Positions 1 through 7,065 of a stretch of DNA of 28,498 nt are shown here, piece by piece (position 1 is the stretch's first letter; every line of letters starts with the position of its first letter). A program made the translations under genes and the position numbers. This stretch comes from CAG-791 sp045546175 (GTDB lineage: Bacteria; Bacillota; Clostridia; Lachnospirales; Lachnospiraceae): assembly GCA_045546175.1 (NCBI GenBank), contig JAZQCI010000082.1, forward strand, positions 1 to 28,498, read 5' to 3'. The notes under the pieces are model-generated. The model had not been told where the DNA came from. It did not search any database and was given only the letters and a program-made list of their open reading frames with translations.

Positions 1-993
1 CTCGATGACCGGCGTAAAGTCTTTGTCTTCTCCAATATGTACGACTTCAGGATAGGAAACGACCTCTGTGGTAAACACGCGGTCTTTGTAGCTGGCTTTC
101 GGAGGCATCAGGCAGTTGGTGGTAAACAGGATCGGTGCCGGGATGTTCGCAAATTCCTTCTGCTGATTCTGCCAAGCCGTACCGAAGTTGCCTTTTAGAT
201 GAGGATATTTCCGGAGCTCAGGATAAGCATGTGCAGGAAGCATTTCACCGTGTGTATAGATGTTGATCCCTTTGTCCTTCGTCTGTTCAAGCAGCTGCTT
301 CAGGTCATAAAGATCGTGGCCGGTGATTACGATAAAGGGGCCCTTTTCGACCAGCAGAGGTACTGTCACTGGAGTGGGGTTGCCATAGGTCTCGGTATTC
401 GCCTTGTCAAGCATCTCCATGCACTTGAAGTTGACCTCACCGACCTCCAGAACGATGGGAAGCAGTTCATTCATACCCCAGTCTTCACCGATAGCAAAGA
501 GCGCCTTGGCAATAAACTCATTCACCTTCGAATCGGTATATCCCAGCACATCGGCGTGATAAGCGTATGCCGCAACACCTCTGATTCCAAACAGGATCAA
601 TGATTTCAGACTGCGGATGTCTTCGTCAGCATCCCATACTTTGGACATCTCGTAATCATCATTCCTGCCGCAAGGGGCTCCGCAATCCGAGCAGTTGGGA
701 ACGAGTTTTTCTTTTTCAGCGTGTACCTCATCGATCAGCGCTTGGATGGTCACTTCATTGAAGTTCACATTGGTAATGGTCGTAAACAGCCCTTTGACCA
801 ACAGCTTATAGGTATCCTCCGTTGGCTGAGTATTACCGTCTGTCGCACGAGCAAGACCAATCAGAGCGCCGGTCAGCTGATCCTGCAATCCGGCAACATC
901 AGCCTTCTTGCCGCATACTCCGGCAGCTCCGGTACATCCTTTACAGCCTGCCGTCTGTTCACACTGAAAACAAAACATCTGAGTGTTCATCAT
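1..993 (-). CDS. hcp: Hybrid-cluster protein (hydroxylamine/NO reductase), C-terminus beyond window
   Basis: Hybrid-cluster protein, a cytoplasmic Fe-S enzyme that reduces hydroxylamine in vitro and is thought to detoxify nitric oxide in anaerobes. The first 331 residues are visible and the frame is open to base 1; family members are about 520-550 residues, so roughly the last 200 are missing. The N-terminus begins MNTQMFCFQCEQT and carries the spaced cysteines of the proximal cubane cluster, followed by the family signature CGAPCGRNDDY near residue 100. Two adjacent ATG codons (993 and 990) can serve as start; GGAGG at 999-1003 lies 5 and 8 bases upstream respectively. It lies 16 bp downstream of the ferredoxin-like gene and is probably cotranscribed with it from the divergent promoter region near 1880. 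Family assignment is strong; physiological substrate is from family knowledge. Confidence 0.95.
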   Translation of the reverse strand, partial: MMNTQMFCFQCEQTAGCKGCTGAAGVCGKKADVAGLQDQLTGALIGLARATDGNTQPTEDTYKLLVKGLFTTITNVNFNEVTIQALIDEVHAEKEKLVPNCSDCGAPCGRNDDYEMSKVWDADEDIRSLKSLILFGIRGVAAYAYHADVLGYTDSKVNEFIAKALFAIGEDWGMNELLPIVLEVGEVNFKCMEMLDKANTETYGNPTPVTVPLLVEKGPFIVITGHDLYDLKQLLEQTKDKGINIYTHGEMLPAHAYPELRKYPHLKGNFGTAWQNQQKEFANIPAPILFTTNCLMPPKASYKDRVFTTEVVSYPEVVHIGEDKDFTPVIE

Positions 994-1009
994 CTGTTCC
1001 TCCTTCACC

Positions 1010-1819
1010 TTAACCTAAGATATGTCCGTCCCGGCTGATCGTTACGACCTGCCAAGGAATAAATTTCCCGCTTGCCTTGAGAGCGTTCTCAGCAGCCCTC
1101 TGCAATCCGCCGCAGCAGGGCACCTCCATCCGCACAATAGATACACTCTTGATGTCGTTGTCCCGGATGATCGCAGTCAGTTTTTCCGTATAGTCTACAT
1201 CATCCAGCTTGGGGCAACCGATAATTGTAACCTTACCTTTCATAAATTTCTCATGCATATTGGCATAAGCATAGGCCGTACAATCCGCCGCGATCAGCAG
1301 CTTTGCGCCTTCGAAAAATGGAGCCTGTGCCGGTACCAGCTTGATCTGGCAGGGCCACTGGTTAAGACGGGAGACAGGATGGAATCCCGAATTGGGGGCA
1401 TCTGTCTGAGCCGCTTCTTCTTCCCGCTTGAACTGCATCATACGGGAGCCGGGGCAGCCACCGGCAGGATGCTGTCCACCTGCTGCCAGATGAGCCATCA
1501 TTGCGGCTTTGCGTTTTGTCTCGTCCTCAATCTGCATAATCTCTTCTGCTGACATGGATTTTCCTCCTTCCGCTGATGCAGCTTCCTGCTGTGCTGCCTT
1601 TACCGCTGCTTCATCGTAAGCCGGAGCTTCACGCTCCTCGAAAGTGATCGCACCGGTAGGGCATCCTGGCAGGCAATCTCCGAAACCGTCGCAGAAATTC
1701 TCCCTGACCAGTTTTGCCTTACCATTTATGATATCAATGGCACCCTCATGGCAGGCGCTGGCGCACAGTCCGCAGCCGTTGCACTTCTCTTCATCGATCT
1801 TGATGATTTTCCGGATCAT
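1010..1819 (-). CDS. 4Fe-4S ferredoxin-like protein, first gene of hcp operon
   Basis: A 269-residue iron-sulfur protein. Residues 1-60 form a 2x[4Fe-4S] ferredoxin-like domain: C13, C16, C19, C23 make a classic CxxCxxCxxxC motif, and C43, C49, C53-Pro make a second, irregular set. A charged, Ala/Glu-rich linker follows, with a CPGSRMM motif near residue 120. The C-terminal part contains further conserved-looking cysteines (ADCTA, IIGCPKLDD, VPCCGGL) resembling Fe-S proteins commonly encoded beside hcp in Clostridia. It probably passes electrons to, or otherwise serves, the hybrid-cluster protein 16 bp downstream. The start at 1819 has AAAGGAGG upstream; this RBS and the ATG are tandemly duplicated (see the repeat entry). 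Exact biochemical role is inferred from gene order. Confidence 0.9.
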   Translation of the reverse strand: MIRKIIKIDEEKCNGCGLCASACHEGAIDIINGKAKLVRENFCDGFGDCLPGCPTGAITFEEREAPAYDEAAVKAAQQEAASAEGGKSMSAEEIMQIEDETKRKAAMMAHLAAGGQHPAGGCPGSRMMQFKREEEAAQTDAPNSGFHPVSRLNQWPCQIKLVPAQAPFFEGAKLLIAADCTAYAYANMHEKFMKGKVTIIGCPKLDDVDYTEKLTAIIRDNDIKSVSIVRMEVPCCGGLQRAAENALKASGKFIPWQVVTISRDGHILG

Positions 1820-1860
1820 TTGTGGGCTCCTCCTTTGGCATTTGTGGGCTCCTCCTTTGG
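1817..1860 (-). repeat. Perfect 22-bp tandem duplication of RBS plus start codon
   Basis: Bases 1817-1838 and 1839-1860 are identical. Each copy contains AAAGGAGG and an ATG on the minus strand. The inner ATG (1819) opens the ferredoxin gene. The outer ATG (ends at 1841) is out of frame, because 22 is not a multiple of three. It would encode a 16-residue peptide ending in TGA inside the ferredoxin gene. Confidence 0.95.
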
Positions 1861-1865
1861 CTCTC

Positions 1866-1894
1866 TTGATTCTGTGCCTTGATTATAGTATAAT
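1866..1894 (+). promoter_or_regulatory. Promoter of the Crp/Fnr-family regulator gene
   Basis: TTGATT at 1866-1871 and TATAAT at 1889-1894 are separated by exactly 17 bases, giving a near-consensus sigma-A promoter. Transcription would start near 1901 with a leader of about 37 nt. On the other strand, TATAAT at 1887-1882 is a plausible -10 for the ferredoxin-hcp operon; no good -35 precedes it, as expected for an activator-dependent promoter. Confidence 0.65.
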
Positions 1895-1909
1895 ATATCA
1901 AACAGTTCG

Positions 1910-1923
1910 GTTGTATTTACAAC
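1910..1923. promoter_or_regulatory. Palindromic operator candidate between hcp operon and its regulator
   Basis: GTTGTA-TT-TACAAC is a perfect palindrome with 6-bp arms. Its centre is about 41.5 bases upstream of the start predicted from the minus-strand -10 (1887-1882), the classic class II position for a Crp/Fnr activator. It also overlaps the early transcribed region of the regulator gene, where binding would repress. Binding by the adjacent regulator is inferred. Confidence 0.5.
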
Positions 1924-1937
1924 GGAAAGGAACTTTT

Positions 1938-2597
1938 ATGAAAGAATATATTCCCGTGCTGAAGAGGACAAAACTGTTCGCCGGTGTAGGCGAGGATGAT
2001 ATCACTGCCATGCTTTCTTGCCTCGGCGCAAGACTTCGCACATTCAAAAAGGGAGACTATGTGCTGCGGCAAGGTGAGCATCTGGGTGACATTCTTGTCC
2101 TTGCGGAGGGGAAGCTCCACATTCAGAGAGATGATTACTGGGGCAACCGAAGTATCCTCGGACATATCGGAATCGGAGAAATATTCGGCGAGGCATATGT
2201 GGCACCGGAAAGCGGAACACTCCTGAATGACGTCGTTGCGTTGGAAGACAGTGCGGTTTTTTTCTTTGATGTGAAGCGCGTTATTACGACCTGTTCATCC
2301 GCATGCCGTTTCCATACGATGGTCGTCCAAAATCTGTTCTTTGCGATTTCTGAAAAGAACAGGAGCTTGGTTCAGAAGCTGGATTATATGTCAAGGCGTA
2401 CGACGAGAGAAAAACTGCTTTCTTATCTTTCCGAAGAGGCGAAGAAACAGAATAGTCCTTACATCACGATTCCGTATAACCGGCAGCAGCTCGCGGACTA
2501 CTTGTCTGTCGACAGGAGCGCAATGTCGAATGAACTGTGTAAGATGCGTGATGAAGGACTTCTGGAGTTTGAGAAAAATCGATTTAAGTTGTTATAA
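1938..2597 (+). CDS. Crp/Fnr-family transcriptional regulator (HcpR-like position)
   Basis: A 219-residue Crp/Fnr-family regulator. Residues 1-120 form the cyclic-nucleotide-binding-like beta-roll sensor domain, and residues 150-219 the winged helix, with recognition-helix sequence LADYLSVDRSAMSNELCKMRDEGLL. ATG at 1938 follows GGAAAGG. An upstream extension of the frame exists but lacks a better RBS and overlaps the ferredoxin gene. In many anaerobes an Fnr-like HcpR controls hcp in response to nitrosative stress. The divergent arrangement and shared palindrome suggest the same here. No N-terminal Fnr-type cysteine cluster is seen, so the signal is unknown. The gene 18 bp downstream is probably cotranscribed. 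Confidence 0.9.
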   Translation: MKEYIPVLKRTKLFAGVGEDDITAMLSCLGARLRTFKKGDYVLRQGEHLGDILVLAEGKLHIQRDDYWGNRSILGHIGIGEIFGEAYVAPESGTLLNDVVALEDSAVFFFDVKRVITTCSSACRFHTMVVQNLFFAISEKNRSLVQKLDYMSRRTTREKLLSYLSEEAKKQNSPYITIPYNRQQLADYLSVDRSAMSNELCKMRDEGLLEFEKNRFKLL

Positions 2598-2615
2598 AAT
2601 GGATCGGAGGGAATC

Positions 2616-2804
2616 ATGAAGCAGATATCGAATAAGGAATATGAAAGGTACCAGCAGTACCAGACCGATAAGCTGCATGGCCGGATACTGACACCGGATG
2701 GGCTCCGGCTCATCTGCGCCGGTCTGGATAATGATCCTGAGAAGATCGGCATCCACATGCTGGAGATGCTGGCCAAGTTCAGGAATGAAGGAATCGTTGA
2801 TTAA
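2616..2804 (+). CDS. Small hypothetical protein (62 aa)
   Basis: Unrecognised. It is a soluble, charged 62-residue protein (MKQISNKEYERYQQYQ at the start, then EKIGIHMLEMLAKFR) with predicted helical character and no cysteines forming a metal site. A strong RBS, GGAGGG, precedes the ATG by a few bases, and the gene begins 18 bp after the Crp/Fnr-family regulator, suggesting one transcript. Function is unknown; the spacing and RBS support that it is translated. Confidence 0.7.
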   Translation: MKQISNKEYERYQQYQTDKLHGRILTPDGLRLICAGLDNDPEKIGIHMLEMLAKFRNEGIVD

Positions 2805-2931
2805 GCCGGGAAAACGGACTCAACCTATAGTAGAGTTATCGATATACCGCTATTTTCATTGACTCAACCACCTGTTCGTGGTCATTACAGCAGTCAGGAA
2901 ATATACTGAGCCATGAAAGGAGGTGCCCGAT

Positions 2932-3546
2932 ATGGATCAAATCAAAGTGGGAAAATTCATAGCAGCTTGCCGAAAGGAACAGGGCATGACTCAGGCAAAC
3001 CTTGCTGAAAAGCTCGGAATCAGTGACCGGGCAGTCTCAAAATGGGAAACCGGAAAGTCGATGCCAGATTCCGGGATCATGCTGGAGCTGTGTGAGCTTC
3101 TGAAAATCAATGTCAACGAGCTCCTGTCGGGCGAAAGAATCATGGCAGAATCATATGATAAACGAGCAGAAGAAAACCTGCTGGAGATGAGACGGCAGGT
3201 TGAGGAGAAGAACAGACAGCTGCTGAGAACCGAATACTTGATAGCATTTCCGGCAGTTTTAGCAGGGCTTATTATAGTCTTTGTGGCCTCTTTTGTGGAG
3301 ATGCCTGTATGGTTACGGATCGCCCTGATCTCCTTTGCTTTTGTGATGATTTTTGTTGTCGCGTTTATAGCAGTCGGGATTGAACAGAAGGCTGGTTACT
3401 ACGAATGCCAGAAATGCCACGACAGACACATTCCAACATACTGGCAGACAAATCTTGCACCGCACATGGGCAGAACGAGATACATGAAATGCCCCAAATG
3501 CGGACAGAAAAGCTGGCAGAAGAAAGTGCTGACGAAAGAAGAATAA
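2932..3546 (+). CDS. XRE-family HTH regulator with membrane segments and zinc ribbon
   Basis: A 204-residue protein. Residues 1-70 are a Cro/C1-type HTH (MTQANLAEKLGISDRAVSKWETGKSMPD). A short coiled-coil-like segment follows, then two hydrophobic helices (about residues 103-125 and 132-155), and a C-terminal zinc ribbon with CQKC and CPKC pairs. This is a membrane-tethered DNA-binding architecture known in Firmicutes. The chosen ATG at 2932 lies 8 bases after AAAGGAGG; an upstream in-frame GTG at 2923 overlaps that RBS and is unlikely. The 127 bp before the gene contain the motif GACTCAACC twice but no clear promoter. Its target is unknown. Confidence 0.85.
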   Translation: MDQIKVGKFIAACRKEQGMTQANLAEKLGISDRAVSKWETGKSMPDSGIMLELCELLKINVNELLSGERIMAESYDKRAEENLLEMRRQVEEKNRQLLRTEYLIAFPAVLAGLIIVFVASFVEMPVWLRIALISFAFVMIFVVAFIAVGIEQKAGYYECQKCHDRHIPTYWQTNLAPHMGRTRYMKCPKCGQKSWQKKVLTKEE

Positions 3547-3551
3547 CTGCG

Positions 3552-3594
3552 AAAAAGGCTCCCGGTCACCGGCCACAAACCGATGATCGGGAGC
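3552..3594 (-). terminator. Terminator of the recombinase remnant, probably bidirectional
   Basis: A 15-bp stem with two G-U type mismatches (3558-3572 with 3580-3594) and a 7-nt loop. On the minus strand it is followed by TTTTT (3556-3552). On the plus strand it sits just after the XRE gene and could also end that transcript, though the T-run there is weak. Confidence 0.7.
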
Positions 3595-3610
3595 GTTGCA
3601 TTTACCCGGC

Positions 3611-4447
3611 TCAGCCCTCGAAGGTGGAGCCGTTTTTGAAGGTGAAGGTCAGGCGGCCATCCGCGTAGGCCGTGGCATAATCCAGCAGGCCGCACCAGAG
3701 CTTTTCGCTGAAGGCGGTGACCTCGCCGTCCTGCTGTTTCAGAATCCGGAGGAAGTCCTCCATCGTGCCGCGCCGGTCCCGGATGTCGCCGATCTGCTGT
3801 GCGACCTCATCCTTCTTAACCTCGGCCTCCTTGAACTTCTGGCTGAGGGCATCGAAGCGCTGGTTGTATTCGGTCTGGTCCTGCGCAACCGTAGCGTTCT
3901 GCCGGATCATCTGCTGGATCATGCCGTTGAGCACTTCCATCTTTGAAAGAAGCTCCTGCTGCTGGGTCTCCAGCTCGGTGGTGTCGAGGGTCTTCGCCAT
4001 GCCCAGCTCGTAGGCGGCAATGGCGGCGTCCCGTCCGGCCAGCAGCTGGTTGACCGCCACCGTGAAGCGCTCCTTCACCGATGTCTCGTCGAGGTAAGGC
4101 GTTGTGCAGCGGACCTCGTTTTTGTATTTTTGGTTGCACTGCCAGACGGTCCGCTTGCACTTTTCCGGCGAGTGCCATACCTTTGAGCCGTACCATCCGC
4201 CGCAGTCGCCGCACTTGATCCTGCCGGAAAGCAGGTGAACACCGCTGTGGCGATTCTTGCCTTTGGTCCGTCTGGCGAGCTCCCGCTGAACCATCTCGAA
4301 GGTCTCCGGGGCGATGATCGCTTCATGGTTGTTCTCCACGTAGTACTGCGGGACCTCACCCTGATTGGTTCTCATCTTCTTGGTCAGGAAGTCCTCGCAG
4401 AATGTCTTCTGCAGCAGGGCATCGCCTTTGTACTTCTCGTTTGACAG
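3611..4447 (-). pseudogene. Large serine recombinase, 5'-truncated (zinc-ribbon and coiled-coil part only)
   Basis: The remaining frame reads from about 4447 (LSNEKYKGDALLQKTF...) to a stop at 3611, about 278 residues. It covers the end of the Recombinase domain, the recombinase zinc beta-ribbon (CGDCGGWYG, then paired cysteines in VWQCNQKYKNEVRC) and a long coiled coil. Full-length family members are around 500-550 residues. The N-terminal resolvase domain with its catalytic serine is absent, so the gene cannot be active. An internal ATG at 4375 gives an open 254-residue frame but is not a natural start. Homology stops within a few bases of where the methyltransferase remnant begins on the opposite strand. 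Its downstream terminator is intact. Confidence 0.88.
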
Positions 4448-4448
4448 G

Positions 4449-4844
4449 CTTCCAAATGCAACACTCTATCATTTCGGAGTTCTTACAAGCAATGTTAGTA
4501 ATTCGTGGATGAGAACAGTTGGTGGTAGATTAAAGAGCGATTATAGATATACAATTACAAATGTTTATAACAACTTCCCGTGGCCAGATCCTTCCTCGGA
4601 GCAAAAAGAAAAGATAGAGAAAACGGCGCAGGGGATTCTTGACGCACGTGCTCTTTATCCAAACAGCTCTCTAGCAGATCTATACGATCCTCTGACGATG
4701 CCTCCGGAGCTCCGCAAAGCACATCAGCTGAATGACAAGGCTGTGATGCAGGCCTACGGCATGCCGATCAAGGAGACGGACGAGGCTGCCTGTGTTGCAT
4801 GGCTGATGAAACTGTATCAAGAAAAAGTGAATAATATGGAATAA
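4449..4844 (+). pseudogene. MmeI-like class I SAM-dependent DNA methyltransferase, C-terminal remnant
   Basis: The frame from LPNATLYHFGVLTSN to QEKVNNME (about 131 residues) resembles the C-terminal end of large DNA methyltransferases of the MmeI/type IIL-like group. Recognisable stretches are GRLKSDYRY, VYNNFPWP, AQGILDAR, YPNSSLADLYDPLTMPPELRKAHQLND and the final CVAWLMKLYQ. The SAM-binding domain, NPPY motif and any nuclease domain are missing; intact proteins exceed 900 residues. The frame stays open leftward into the antisense of the recombinase, but that part is not methyltransferase. AT-richness at 4450-4600 differs from its neighbours. Family call is from remembered sequence patterns, without a database search. 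Confidence 0.75.
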
Positions 4845-4868
4845 GCACATAAGCGAGAGCAATTCATT

Positions 4869-4917
4869 ATAACGGTTTATCCGTCCATTTGAAATGGGAG
4901 GGTAAGCCGTTATTTTT
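4869..4917 (+). terminator. Rho-independent terminator after the methyltransferase remnant
   Basis: A long imperfect hairpin starting ATAACGG and ending CCGTTAT, with an inner CCATTT/AATGG stem, is followed by TTTTTATG. It lies 25 bp after the remnant's stop codon. Confidence 0.8.
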
Positions 4918-4976
4918 ATGCCTGTCATTTGATCCAAGCACTCCGGAAAGGATATCGGCTCAAAAAGCTGCCACCA

Positions 4977-5006
4977 TTGTTTTATAAAAAACAAATCCAC
5001 TATATC
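4977..5006 (+). promoter_or_regulatory. Possible promoter of the structured RNA
   Basis: TTGTTT (4977-4982) and TATATC (5001-5006) are 18 bases apart, a moderate match to a sigma-A promoter. It would start a transcript near 5013, just before the block of hairpins and reading toward the integrase-like gene. Confidence 0.35.
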
Positions 5007-5012
5007 TAGGGT

Positions 5013-5700
5013 AAGAGCAGAAAAAGAGGAGTAGGGAAACGAGGAAACATTGGACAGGCACTGGAGATGGTGCAATACAGACTGCTTGCACAGTATGGCG
5101 GCGAGCGGTCGCGGACGAATCTGAGCCGTCTGCTAAGAAGTGACCATACTTTTATGTGATATGAATAGAAATCTGAGGCCCGAAGATGATGGGCCGGATA
5201 CCAAAACAAGCTCCGAATGACTTTCTTCATTCGGCTGGACTGCCGCAGTATAAGGGGCGAGCGTCTTGATCCGACGACATCAGGATCCTAAATAATCCGA
5301 TCTGGGAATACTGACCGCGCACTGGACCCGGTGAAAAAGCGGGCTTCACGAAAGATCGGGGAGACTGCAGGACTGACTAGCCTGCAGCTCCGGACGGCGG
5401 CAACCAAATGCCGCTGCCGAAGGGTGGAAAAGCCGCCTAAATGGTTATGCGTGATAGCGCATAACCAGTTTAGGCAGGATAAACCGGAGTTTTTCTTGAA
5501 AAACAGAAAAGGCCGGTGCTCAGAAATAACCACTATAGATGGTCAACAGGACTACCAGAGCGAGTAACGGCAGCTGCCGGAAGCATTGCTCAGCGCGTGC
5601 CATAGAGCACTATATGCCCGAAAGGGCGACCTCAGCGCGATAGCCCGAAGTGTGGACATGCCCAGTCCGTAATAACAGGGTGGAGAGGCATCTTAACAAT
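5013..5700 (+). ncRNA. Large structured RNA candidate, unidentified, ~700 nt
   Basis: No credible protein is encoded here; instead the plus strand contains a dense series of stable hairpins. Clear stems are 5070-5075/5086-5091, 5177-5181/5191-5195, 5213-5220/5227-5234 (8 bp, 6-nt loop), 5268-5272/5283-5287, 5331-5335/5345-5349, 5365-5371/5381-5387, 5397-5402/5409-5414, 5616-5619/5624-5627 (GAAA tetraloop) and 5654-5657/5665-5668. The strongest is 5435-5451 with 5458-5475, 16 bp with a small internal loop. The motif CTCAGCGCG occurs twice (5589-5597, 5631-5639). The block ends shortly before the RBS of the tyrosine-recombinase-like gene. Size and complexity recall ornate bacterial RNAs such as ROOL, GOLLD or OLE, or a mobile intron, but I cannot match it to any of them. 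Strand is inferred from the gene and promoter direction. Ends are approximate. Confidence 0.55.
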
Positions 5701-5731
5701 AACAGGGAGAAACAGGATAGGAGAAAAGAGT

Positions 5732-6349
5732 ATGGGAAGAAAAAATCCTTCGCTGCAGCACGAGCTGATCAAGCGGGTACTACCACAGATAGAAAACAAT
5801 CTGACAGGGACGGCTTATAAAAAGCACATCAAGAAATTTGCCTCCTGGGCGCGAGAAAATGGATATCGGAAGTTAGAGGATATTACAAAGGAAACTATTC
5901 AGGAGTACGAGAAGCACCTTGAGAACGCGCCGAAGAAATATACTCCGGCGACTATTCACACATATCTATCCCCAGTCTGTTCGGCTGCGGGTATACGAAT
6001 GGAAGAAATCAAAAAACCAAGGAGAACTGCGGGAAGCATTTCTCGCGGGCGTGATCGAGACGTAACAGGAAAGATAGTTGTAAAGAATAAGCAGGGGAAA
6101 CTGCAAGAATGTGACCAGAAATTCACCCGCCTGACGACACTGCAGAAAGCAGTCGGCGTCAGGCGGTCTGAACTTGGAAAACTCGTGGGGGCTGACCTGA
6201 TTCAGCGCGGGAATAGCTGGTATGTGCGTATCAGGCGCGGCAAAGGGGGAAAAGCACAGCTTCAGTTCATTCTGCCCAAGGATGTTCCGGCTGTGAAAAC
6301 GGTTTTTGAAGGAGTCGCAGCTGATCAGAAAGTATTCGAATATCTTTAG
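5732..6349 (+). pseudogene. Tyrosine-recombinase/integrase-like protein, 3'-truncated
   Basis: A 205-residue frame with a good start (AGGATAGGAG before ATG 5732). Residues 10-95 resemble the SAM-like core-binding domain of phage-type integrases (FASWARENGYRKLEDITKETIQEYEKHL). Residues about 130-200 look like the beginning of the catalytic domain, including RRSELGKLVGADL, where the first catalytic arginine is expected. The frame stops at residue 205 just after KVFEYL. The HxxR and tyrosine motifs are therefore missing, and no continuation is found in the AT-rich sequence downstream. Relatives are about 350-400 residues. It is probably inactive, unless it now acts only as a DNA-binding protein. 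It directly follows the structured RNA block, which suggests they once formed one unit. Confidence 0.75.
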
Positions 6350-6730
6350 TAATAAGAGTCCTATTGGTGGTGTTTTCCCCCTATATTGGTGTTTCCACTC
6401 CTTTTCAAGCCCATCTTTTCCGTTTAGTCACGGAAAATGCTCCAAAATGCACGTTTTCCGAGAAATTCTTATATATATATATAGGTAATTGCGAAACTCG
6501 CTCCGCGTGATCTACGCCAAAGTCAAAGAAAAGGAAACGAAGGAGGAGATCCTTCATGGAATGACAAGTATTATCAGACCTAAATCTTATGATTAAATTT
6601 CTTGCAGCTATTGTAAATCACAGAGAGTCCGTCGTTTATTATGGGGGTAAATGGGAAAAAGGTTGAACAAAGGTTGAACACGGCACAAAAACGGACGTAA
6701 AAAGGGCCTTCAGAACTGCCTTCGCAGGGA
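6350..6730. other. AT-rich intergenic stretch with small gene remnants
   Basis: No complete gene is visible. The stretch holds a hairpin TTTTCCGT/ACGGAAAA (6416-6437), an (AT)n run at about 6468-6482, and an 11-bp tandem duplication (AAGGTTGAACA at 6659-6669 and 6670-6680). A short open frame on the plus strand (6489-6596) ends VKEKETKEEILHGMTSIIRPKSYD and reads like the tail of a decayed protein, but it has no RBS and I do not recognise it. The base composition is unlike the surrounding genes and fits acquired, degraded DNA. Confidence 0.4.
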
Positions 6731-6773
6731 CAAAAAAAGAACCGGAAACGCCGATAAATACGGCATTTCCGGT
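6731..6773 (-). terminator. Rho-independent terminator of tRNA-Pro
   Basis: A hairpin of 13 base pairs with one mismatch (6741-6753 with 6761-6773, loop ATAAATA) is followed on the minus strand by a T-rich run (TTCTTTTTTTG). It lies 17 bp beyond the 3' end of the tRNA. Confidence 0.85.
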
Positions 6774-6789
6774 TGCCCCTGCCAAGTAG

Positions 6790-6863
6790 TCGAGGCGACG
6801 GGATTCGAACCCACGACCTCTGCGTCCCGAACGCAGCGCTCTACCAAACTGAGCCACGCCTCG
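6790..6863 (-). tRNA. tRNA-Pro (anticodon CGG)
   Basis: The minus strand folds as a standard cloverleaf. The acceptor stem is CGAGGCG/CGCCTCG with discriminator A at 6790. The D-arm contains GCTCAGTTTGGTAGAGC. The anticodon stem CTGCG/CGCAG encloses the loop TTCGGGA, giving anticodon CGG. The T-arm is GTGGGTTCGAATCCC. CCA is not encoded. It decodes CCG. The tRNA 3' end faces the integrase-like remnant, a common integration-target layout, but no duplicated tRNA 3' segment was found in the window. Confidence 0.97.
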
Positions 6864-6878
6864 TAATAAGCAAAAACT

Positions 6879-6908
6879 ATGATACCTAATATGAGAATGA
6901 AAGTCAAG
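6879..6908 (-). promoter_or_regulatory. Promoter of tRNA-Pro
   Basis: On the minus strand TTGACT (6908-6903) and TATCAT (6884-6879) are 18 bases apart, placing the start near 6872, about 9 bases before the mature tRNA. Confidence 0.75.
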
Positions 6909-6925
6909 TACTATTTTCTTATTGA

Positions 6926-6953
6926 GCCCTGCTGCATTCTGCGGGGCTTTTTA
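6926..6953 (+). terminator. Terminator-like hairpin upstream of the histidine phosphatase gene
   Basis: AGCCCTGC pairs with GCGGGGCT around an 8-nt loop and is followed by TTTTT. No clear plus-strand gene ends here, so it may be left over from a lost gene. Confidence 0.5.
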
Positions 6954-7065
6954 AAACGTAACATATTTGTCTAATATACGTAGTATAATGTGAATATCGG
7001 TTCACACCGCGAGCCTTAACAGGCAGCCGGAGTTTTGTTTTCAGTTAATGGAAGGAATTTACAAC

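Noticed and set aside
1644..1937. N-terminal extension of the Crp/Fnr-family gene
   Set aside because: The open frame upstream of 1938 overlaps the divergent ferredoxin gene and both promoters; ATG 1938 with GGAAAGG fits the family N-terminus.
4365..4844. A 159-codon plus-strand ORF read as one chimeric protein
   Set aside because: Its first 28 or so codons are antisense of the recombinase remnant, with no RBS; only the part from 4449 resembles a real protein.
5013..5731. Structured block as a group II intron
   Set aside because: No GTGYG 5' end, no recognisable domain V hairpin and no reverse transcriptase frame were seen. A group I intron was considered because GGACTACC (5549-5556) could pair with AGTCC (5664-5668) in a P7-like way, but the other core elements could not be placed.
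6790..6863. tRNA-Pro as the attachment site of the adjacent decayed element
   Set aside because: No second copy of the tRNA 3' segment was seen flanking the recombinase region within the window, so there is no direct evidence for att sites.
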